A program made the position numbers and the translations under genes. Shown piece after piece: positions 8,192-8,311 of a stretch of 8,311 bases of DNA. Within the stretch, counting starts at the first letter, position 1. Each line of letters begins with the position of its first letter. The notes below the pieces were generated by a model. The model ran no database searches, was not told the origin of the DNA, and saw only the letters and a program-made list of their open reading frames with translations. Location of the stretch: positions 1 through 8,311 of the forward strand of contig JAFTBL010000205.1 of the NCBI GenBank assembly GCA_017455225.1. The letters are read 5' to 3'. This stretch comes from Oscillospiraceae bacterium (lineage in GTDB: Bacteria; Bacillota_A; Clostridia; Oscillospirales; Oscillospiraceae).

Positions 8192-8311
8192 ATGAAGGAA
8201 GGAATCCATCCCAATTATCAGCAGACTACGATCAAATGCGCCTGCGGTAATGTGATTGAGACAGGTTCTACGAAGAAGGATATTCGCGTGGAAGTCTGCT
8301 CTAAGTGTCAC
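8192..8311 (+). CDS. rpmE: 50S ribosomal protein L31, zinc-binding type (3' end outside window)
   Basis: L31 (bL31) sits at the bridge between the large and small ribosomal subunits. The first 40 codons are present, of an expected 65-75 or so. The start [10 protein letters not shown] is typical, followed by [26 protein letters not shown]. Cysteines at 16, 18, 36 and 39 are the zinc-binding set, so this is the C+ form and not the zinc-independent paralogue that replaces it under zinc starvation. The start is the ATG behind AAAGGGGTGA with 9 bases of spacing. It has its own promoter and leader, so it is probably transcribed separately from addBA, though read-through from addA is not blocked by any terminator I can see. 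The stop lies beyond the window. Confidence 0.96.
   Translation, partial: MKEGIHPNYQQTTIKCACGNVIETGSTKKDIRVEVCSKCH

Overview
This window looks like core chromosome of a GC-rich Firmicute, most likely a Clostridia member near Oscillospirales. That placement is an inference. It rests on the addB-addA pair (the Gram-positive form of end resection, where many other bacteria have RecBCD), on strong GGGGTGA or AGGAGG ribosome binding sites, on a zinc-type L31 beginning [10 protein letters not shown], and on the high G+C of all the genes. All five protein genes lie on the + strand. I see no mobile element, CRISPR array, tRNA or rRNA.

Layout: (1) 1-1162 is the 3' end of an F1Fo ATP synthase operon. 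It holds the last 264 codons of atpD (beta) and then a short atpC (epsilon) that lacks nearly all of the C-terminal helical domain. A strong intrinsic terminator starts 5 bases after the atpC stop. (2) 1163-1233 is a 71-base intergenic stretch with a weak promoter candidate and a good ribosome binding site. (3) 1234-8083 is a two-gene operon, addB then addA, overlapping by 14 bases. It encodes both subunits of the AddAB helicase-nuclease. All expected motifs are visible: the AddB Walker A, the AddB nuclease and its four iron-sulfur cysteines, the AddA SF1 helicase motifs and the AddA nuclease. (4) 8084-8191 is an AT-richer spacer with a well-formed sigma-70-type promoter (extended -10) and a short leader carrying a GAGA-capped hairpin. 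(5) From 8192 to the edge are the first 40 codons of rpmE (ribosomal protein L31, four-cysteine zinc form).

AddA and AddB form one heterodimer that resects double-strand breaks for RecA-dependent repair. The ATP synthase fragment and L31 are unrelated neighbours, separated by the terminator on one side and by their own promoter on the other.

I did not find a new multi-gene system here. The points most worth checking are the truncated epsilon subunit together with a changed beta DELSEED loop, a pair of similar AT-rich imperfect palindromes placed one in addB and one in addA and read in different frames, a T7 tract behind an SD-like run inside addA, and the possible L31 leader.
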